Positions 5,475 to 8,931 of a stretch of DNA of 8,931 nucleotides are shown piece after piece (positions within the stretch are counted from its first letter, which is position 1; each line of letters starts with the position of its first letter). The notes under the pieces were generated by a model. It saw nothing but the letters and a program-made list of their open reading frames with translations, was not told the DNA's origin and made no database searches. The position numbers were made by a program, and so were the translations under genes. The stretch is taken from assembly GCA_042090735.1 (NCBI GenBank), contig JBELIU010000111.1:1-8931 (forward strand), given 5' to 3'. The DNA comes from Novosphingopyxis sp042090735 (GTDB lineage Bacteria; Pseudomonadota; Alphaproteobacteria; Sphingomonadales; Sphingomonadaceae).

Positions 5475-6923
5475 GTGAAGCATGAGATCATCCAGACCTC
5501 CGCGAGCGAAGCGCTGGCGCAAATCCCGGCGAGTTGCGGCGAGGTTACGGTTGGCTGCAGCGATGTCGCGGGTATCGTCAAGTCCGTTATCGCTTCGTCG
5601 GAACGGCTACGGCGCGAACATGGCTCGCTGATCGAGACGGTCGGCGCGCTGGAAGCCGATCAGCGCCAAGTCGTCGATGCCAGTGATGAGGCACGGCTTT
5701 TGTCGGAACGGGCGCGGGAGCGTCTGGCCGAAGGCACGGCGCTCATTCGCGGCTCGCTCGCCCATATCGAAGGCCTGGTGTCGCTGGTGGAAGCACTGGG
5801 CGAGCATGTCACCGGCTTCGCAACGGCGATGGATCAGGTGAAGCGCAGCTCCCAAACCATCGATGAGATTGCGCGCACCACCAACATGCTGGCGCTGAAC
5901 GCGGCCATCGAGGCCGAAAAGGCGGGCGAGGCCGGGCGCACCTTTGCCGTGGTTGCCAGCGAGGTGAAGGAACTGGCGCGCGGCACGCGGCAGGCGACCG
6001 ATGAGATTGCCCACACCATCGGCTCGCTCGGTAGCGAAGCGGAGCAGGTGATCGCCAAGATCGAACATGGCACGCGCTCAAGCGGCGATGTGCAGAAGTC
6101 TATCGGCCGGATCGAGGAAACGCTTTCAGGCGTCACCGATCTCGTGATGGAAGTTGATCGGCAGAATGACGATATCGTGCGCGCCACCGGCACGATCAGC
6201 GACCATGTCGGCAGGCTTCGCGGCGTGCTCGGCACTTTCGATACTGCCGTGTCGGAAAATAACGACAAATTGGCCGATGCCCACGAGCGCGTCGGCAATC
6301 TGGAAATGACCGCCAACCAGATGTTCGACCGGATCGTGAAGGCGGATCTTTCGCCTGACGACAGTGTCATGGTCGAACAGGCGAACGCCGCCGTGCGGCA
6401 AATCGTGGCGCTTACGGAGCGCGCTCTGGAAAGGGGGGAGCTTGAACGCTCCGCCCTGTTCGACACCGATTACAGACCGATCGAGAACAGCAAGCCGCAG
6501 CGTTACCGGACGGGGCTGTCAAGCTGGGCCGATGCGAACTGGCGCCCGATCCTCGACACGGTCTCCGCTGCGGATGAGCATATTCTGGCCTGTGCGTGCA
6601 CCGATCGGAACGGCTTTCTACCGACGCACCTGACCCACCATTCGCGCATGCCCACAGGCGATGTGGCGCATGACACCAAATATTGCCGGAACGGCCGGAT
6701 CATTCTCTATCCGGTGGACCGCAAGGCGAAGGCCAGCAACGCACCTTACATGATGGCGGTCTACCGGCAGGAGGGCGACGGGCGCGAATATCTTATCGTG
6801 CGCAACGTGTACGTGCCGCTCATCATCGACGGAACGCGGTGGGGTGATTTCGAGATCGCCTATAATCTGGAAAAGGTGATGTCTCGCATGCTGATCGCGG
6901 ACGGCCTTCGACACAACGCCTGA
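5475..6923 (+). CDS. Soluble methyl-accepting chemotaxis protein with C-terminal sensor domain (482 aa)
   Basis: This receptor would pass a signal to CheA/CheW. The signalling hairpin tip is unmistakable: RTTNMLALNAAIEAEKAGEA (134-153) followed by GRTFAVVASEVKELARGTRQ, flanked by long heptad-rich helices from about 25 to 285. No transmembrane segment or N-terminal sensor is present. Instead, residues about 320-465 form a separate domain with TDRNGFLPTH (376-385), KYCRNGRIIL (402-411), APYMMAVYRQ (423-432) and TRWGDFEIAY (454-463). These resemble the C-terminal Cache/PAS-like module of some cytosolic receptors, where NGY/FxPxH and a final WGxxxxAY are common. Cys373, Cys375 and Cys404 lie in or next to it. 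No CheR/CheB-docking pentapeptide is seen at the C-terminus. The gene lies opposite to and between the VWA and moxR genes, with no che genes in view. Ligand unknown. Confidence 0.92.
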   Translation: MKHEIIQTSASEALAQIPASCGEVTVGCSDVAGIVKSVIASSERLRREHGSLIETVGALEADQRQVVDASDEARLLSERARERLAEGTALIRGSLAHIEGLVSLVEALGEHVTGFATAMDQVKRSSQTIDEIARTTNMLALNAAIEAEKAGEAGRTFAVVASEVKELARGTRQATDEIAHTIGSLGSEAEQVIAKIEHGTRSSGDVQKSIGRIEETLSGVTDLVMEVDRQNDDIVRATGTISDHVGRLRGVLGTFDTAVSENNDKLADAHERVGNLEMTANQMFDRIVKADLSPDDSVMVEQANAAVRQIVALTERALERGELERSALFDTDYRPIENSKPQRYRTGLSSWADANWRPILDTVSAADEHILACACTDRNGFLPTHLTHHSRMPTGDVAHDTKYCRNGRIILYPVDRKAKASNAPYMMAVYRQEGDGREYLIVRNVYVPLIIDGTRWGDFEIAYNLEKVMSRMLIADGLRHNA

Positions 6924-6929
6924 AGGCCG
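6902..6929. terminator. Possible hairpin terminator shared by convergent chemotaxis and moxR genes
   Basis: CGGCCTTC (6902-6909) pairs perfectly with GAAGGCCG (6922-6929) around a 12-base loop. The hairpin spans the chemotaxis stop codon (6921-6923) and ends nine bases from the moxR stop (6939-6941). It has no T tract on either side, so termination is a guess based on its position in a 15-base convergent gap. Confidence 0.33.
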
Positions 6930-6938
6930 GCCGCGCGA

Positions 6939-7784
6939 TCAGCCGCCCTGGCGCCGTGCCATGAAGGCTAGGCGTTCGAACAGCATGATGTCCTGCTCGT
7001 TCTTCAGCAGCGCGCCGTGGAGCGGCGGGATCGCCTTGGTCGGATCCTTGCTCTGCAACACGTCGAGCGGCATATCCTCGGCGAGCAGCAGCTTTAGCCA
7101 GTCCAAGAGTTCGCTCGTCGACGGCTTTTTCTTGAGGCCCGGCACTTCGCGCACCTCGTAGAAAATATCCATGGCCTTGCGCACCAGGATTTTCTGAATG
7201 TCGGGGAAATGCACGTCGATGATCGCCTGCATCGTCTCCCGGTCCGGAAACTTGATATAGTGGAAGAAGCAGCGGCGCAGGAACGCGTCGGGCAGTTCCT
7301 TCTCGTTGTTCGAGGTAATGATGACGATCGGCCGCTCCTCGGCCTTCACCGTCTCGCCGGTCTCGTACACATGGAATTCCATCCGATCGAGTTCCTGCAG
7401 CAGATCGTTCGGAAATTCGATATCGGCCTTGTCGATCTCGTCGATCAGCAGAACCGGCATTTCGGGCGAGGTGAATGCTTCCCACAGCTTGCCGCGCTTG
7501 ATGTAGTTCGAGATGTCGTGAACGCGTTCGTCGCCGAGCTGTCCGTCACGCAGGCGCGCGACCGCGTCATATTCATAAAGGCCCTGGTGCGCCTTGGTGG
7601 TGGACTTGATGTTCCACTCGATCAGCGGAGCGCCCATGGATTTCGCGACTTCCGCGGCCAATACGGTCTTGCCCGTGCCCGGTTCTCCCTTGATCAGCAG
7701 CGGGCGGCGGAGCGTCGCCGCGGCATTGACCGCCACCTTCAAATCGTCGGTGGCGACATAATCCTGGGTGCCCTCGAAACGCAT
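6939..7784 (-). CDS. MoxR-family AAA+ ATPase (281 aa)
   Basis: MoxR ATPases are chaperone-like hexameric machines that act with VWA proteins on client enzymes. Visible AAA+ elements are Walker A GEPGTGKT (33-40), Walker B VLLIDEID (111-118), sensor 1 IITSNNEKELPDAFLRRCFF (155-174) with likely arginine finger R170/R171, and PSTSELLDWLK (221-231) in the lid region. Length is normal for the CoxD-like group. The frame also has an ATG at 7793, but AAGGA (7793-7797) overlaps that codon and is spaced eight bases from ATG 7784; MRFEGTQDYVATDDL is also the usual beginning of the family. It lies 79 bases after the uncharacterised gene and may share its transcript; TTGCCA on the minus strand in this gap has only a poor -10 partner. 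Its partner VWA gene is 1.5 kb away beyond the chemotaxis gene. Confidence 0.94.
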   Translation of the reverse strand: MRFEGTQDYVATDDLKVAVNAAATLRRPLLIKGEPGTGKTVLAAEVAKSMGAPLIEWNIKSTTKAHQGLYEYDAVARLRDGQLGDERVHDISNYIKRGKLWEAFTSPEMPVLLIDEIDKADIEFPNDLLQELDRMEFHVYETGETVKAEERPIVIITSNNEKELPDAFLRRCFFHYIKFPDRETMQAIIDVHFPDIQKILVRKAMDIFYEVREVPGLKKKPSTSELLDWLKLLLAEDMPLDVLQSKDPTKAIPPLHGALLKNEQDIMLFERLAFMARRQGG

Positions 7785-7792
7785 ATGGTCCA

Positions 7793-7797
7793 TCCTT
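7793..7797 (-). promoter_or_regulatory. Shine-Dalgarno deciding the moxR start
   Basis: On the minus strand AAGGA is eight bases before ATG 7784. It overlaps the alternative in-frame ATG 7793, which therefore cannot use it. The product is three residues shorter than from the first ATG. Confidence 0.6.
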
Positions 7798-7863
7798 GAT
7801 CGGTATCGATTGAGGACGGATTACGGTGCGCGGCCCACGCTGGCAAGTCGGCTGGGCAAATGC

Positions 7864-8517
7864 TTATTGCGAGCGCAGTTTCGCCCGTGCGGCCAGCAAG
7901 CGCCATGCGCCGCGCTGGAGCTGGAAGAGCTGGTCCGCCCCGAACATCATCGCGCGGGCGGCGGCGGGGGTGGCGGAGATCCGGTCGGCCAGTTCGCGCA
8001 CCTCCAGCTCTCCGGGGAGCGCGCAAAGCGGTGGGTCGATACCGAGGCGCTCGGCGAGGGGATCGAGAATGGCGCGCAGATCCGGCCAATCGAGCGCGAA
8101 GGCCAACGCCGCGCCGATCGCGCACCCGTGCCGTTCGGATAGGGCGAGTAGCTGGAAGGAGCCGCGCAGGTCCACTGCGGCGGCTTCGCTGTGATCATCC
8201 TCGGACACGCCCGTTACCGGGCCGGCATCGACGGTCAGACGCGTGATGTAGAGCCGTTCCTTCATGAAGCCTGCGACGGCCCGGTCCAGCCAGGCGCGTT
8301 CGATACCCGTGGTCGTATTGGCGGCATGATCGATGACGCCCGGTCGGCGTCCATGGAGCAGGCACAGGAAATGGACAAGATCGGCCAGTTCCGGCGGCTG
8401 CGCGCCGGCAAGCAGCGCCTGATAATGAGCGGTCGAGGCATGTCCCTCGGCCTGCTTCAGAGCCATCAGCCGCTCGCCCGCCCCGATAGGAGCATCAAAT
8501 CTCTGCTGCGCAGTCAC
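7864..8517 (-). CDS. Uncharacterised protein, mostly helical (217 aa)
   Basis: I do not recognise this protein. It starts at GTG 8517 (MTAQQRFDAPIGAGERLMAL) and has no signal peptide, membrane segment, cysteine cluster or nucleotide-binding motif. Features that can be seen are an N-terminal helical part with PPELADLVHFLCLLHGRRPG (41-60), an acidic SEDDHSEAAAVD stretch (105-116), a helical core (FQLLALSERHG, then AIGAALAFALDWPDLRAIL), and a basic C-terminal tail (AARAKLRSQ). GGGAGG (8531-8536) is 13 bases from the GTG, longer than ideal; an internal ATG at 8466 (residue 18) is a possible alternative. The frame is accepted because it fills the space between rpoD and moxR on their strand, has a Shine-Dalgarno-like run, and has uniform GC-rich codon use. 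A role with MoxR is possible only from position. Confidence 0.75.
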   Translation of the reverse strand: MTAQQRFDAPIGAGERLMALKQAEGHASTAHYQALLAGAQPPELADLVHFLCLLHGRRPGVIDHAANTTTGIERAWLDRAVAGFMKERLYITRLTVDAGPVTGVSEDDHSEAAAVDLRGSFQLLALSERHGCAIGAALAFALDWPDLRAILDPLAERLGIDPPLCALPGELEVRELADRISATPAAARAMMFGADQLFQLQRGAWRLLAARAKLRSQ

Positions 8518-8650
8518 GATCGACGCAGTGCCTCCCTAGAAATCCGGCGGCAAATATTGGCCGCCGGGTTAGGCAAAACTACGCCGGAATGCTGAAGAGG
8601 CGGTTACCGGGCCCAGAGGCACGGTGGACAAGCGGTGGATAGCCTGTGGA
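8518..8650 (-). promoter_or_regulatory. Spacer between rpoD and the uncharacterised gene
   Basis: This 133-base spacer holds the rpoD terminator hairpin (8541-8570), the Shine-Dalgarno-like GGGAGG of the next gene (8531-8536), and most of three 11-base repeats that run into the rpoD stop codon. I see no convincing promoter for the downstream gene, so it may depend on read-through from rpoD or on a promoter I cannot recognise. Confidence 0.4.
8541..8570 (-). terminator. Rho-independent terminator of rpoD
   Basis: On the minus strand CCGGCGGC (8567-8560) pairs with GCCGCCGG (8551-8544) around the loop CAATATTT, giving an 8-bp all-GC stem. After one mismatch, two A-T pairs extend it (8569-8570 with 8541-8542). 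The tail ATTTCTAG has only three T in a row, so it may be leaky. It lies about 80 bases after the rpoD stop. Confidence 0.6.
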
Positions 8651-8654
8651 TTAC
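8622..8654. repeat. Three tandem 11-base repeats resembling DnaA boxes
   Basis: CGGTGGACAAG (8622-8632), CGGTGGATAGC (8633-8643) and CTGTGGATTAC (8644-8654) are adjacent copies with exact 11-base period and a shared C-N-GTGGA core. Read on the minus strand they give TAATCCACA, CTATCCACC and TTGTCCACC, with one, two and two mismatches to the E. coli DnaA box TTATCCACA. The last copy includes the rpoD stop codon. The repeat is seen directly; DnaA binding is inference. Confidence 0.45.
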
Positions 8655-8931
8655 TGGTCCAGGAAGCTACGCATCTTACGGCTGCGGCTCGGATGCTTGA
8701 GCTTGCGCAGCGCCTTCGCTTCGATCTGGCGGATACGCTCGCGCGTCACTGAGAACTGCTGCCCCACTTCCTCGAGCGTGTGATCGGTGTTCATGCCGAT
8801 CCCGAAGCGCATGCGCAGCACGCGTTCCTCGCGCGGTGTGAGGCTGGCGAGCACGCGGGTGACGGTTTCCTTGAGATTCGCCTGGATCGCGGCATCGACG
8901 GGGATGATCGCGTTCTTGTCCTCGATGAAAT
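8651..8931 (-). CDS. rpoD: RNA polymerase sigma-70 factor RpoD, C-terminal 93 residues (partial)
   Basis: This is the end of the housekeeping sigma factor, which directs RNA polymerase to -10/-35 promoters. The frame enters from the right edge and ends at TAA (8651-8653). The visible part begins FIEDKNAIIPVDAAIQANLK (region 3.2 to the start of region 4), continues with LASLTPREERVLRMRFGIGM (region 4.1) and TLEEVGQQFSVTRERIRQIE (region 4.2 helix-turn-helix that reads the -35 element), and ends SRSRKMRSFLDQ. This is the nearly invariant RpoD C-terminus; alternative sigma factors do not keep it. The GTG at 8854 inside region 4 is not a start, because the frame is open and conserved upstream of it to the edge. 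A hairpin terminator follows the gene. Confidence 0.98.
   Translation of the reverse strand, partial: FIEDKNAIIPVDAAIQANLKETVTRVLASLTPREERVLRMRFGIGMNTDHTLEEVGQQFSVTRERIRQIEAKALRKLKHPSRSRKMRSFLDQ

Noticed and set aside
5834..6466. 210-codon open frame antisense to the chemotaxis gene
   Set aside because: Serine- and arginine-rich composition typical of a shadow frame opposite the conserved signalling domain.
6823..7485. 220-codon open frame on the minus strand overlapping the end of the chemotaxis gene and moxR
   Set aside because: It overlaps moxR in another frame on the same strand, and moxR carries all AAA+ motifs; the composition is Arg/Gly-rich noise.
8191..8595. 134-codon plus-strand frame opposite the uncharacterised gene
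   Set aside because: It crosses the rpoD terminator hairpin and has no family resemblance; the minus-strand frame fits the local gene arrangement better.
8213..8613. Shared 11-mer GTTACCGGGCC at 8213-8223 and 8603-8613
   Set aside because: An 11-base match within a GC-rich window of this size is expected by chance and has no structural context.

Overview
The window looks like chromosomal DNA of an alphaproteobacterium, most probably a sphingomonad (Sphingomonas or a relative). The clues are the GC-rich coding sequence, the sequence of the RpoD C-terminus, and a set of proteins (DOMON-like protein, NamZ/DUF1343, PhnA-like protein, MoxR plus CoxE-like VWA protein) that I associate with this group. 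The genus call is inference. There are ten genes, two of them cut by the window ends, packed with short gaps; no gap exceeds about 135 bases. I see no tRNA, rRNA, CRISPR array, insertion sequence or prophage gene.

Left part (1-4172). The 5' half of tyrS runs leftward from 504. Divergent from it is a rightward run: a DOMON-like domain protein (636-1199), a NamZ-type exo-N-acetylmuramidase of the DUF1343 family (start probably TTG 1326, end 2540), a JmjC/cupin-type Fe(II)/2-oxoglutarate oxygenase (2549-3751), and a small PhnA/YjdM-like protein (GTG 3855 to 4172). The first two suggest sugar or cell-wall fragment salvage. The oxygenase follows namZ by only 8 bases, with its Shine-Dalgarno over the namZ stop codon, so they are probably co-transcribed, yet it is clearly less GC-rich than its neighbours and may have been acquired later.

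Middle part (4206-7784). A CoxE-like VWA protein (leftward, 4206-5390) and a MoxR AAA+ ATPase (leftward, 6939-7784) form a well-known functional pair that is usually adjacent. Here they are separated by a rightward, soluble methyl-accepting chemotaxis protein (GTG 5475 to 6923) whose sensor-like domain is C-terminal. The pair probably acts as a chaperone-like machine that remodels an unknown client; no CO dehydrogenase or methanol dehydrogenase gene is visible.

Right part (7864-8931). A 217-residue protein that I cannot place (leftward) lies upstream of moxR. Upstream of that is the 3' end of rpoD, the housekeeping sigma factor. Between them are a good hairpin terminator and, across the rpoD stop codon, three 11-base tandem repeats resembling DnaA boxes.

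I find no clear multi-gene novel system. The most interesting points are the oxygenase behind namZ, the chemotaxis receptor inside the MoxR/VWA pair, the metal-free PhnA-like protein, and the phased repeats at the end of rpoD.
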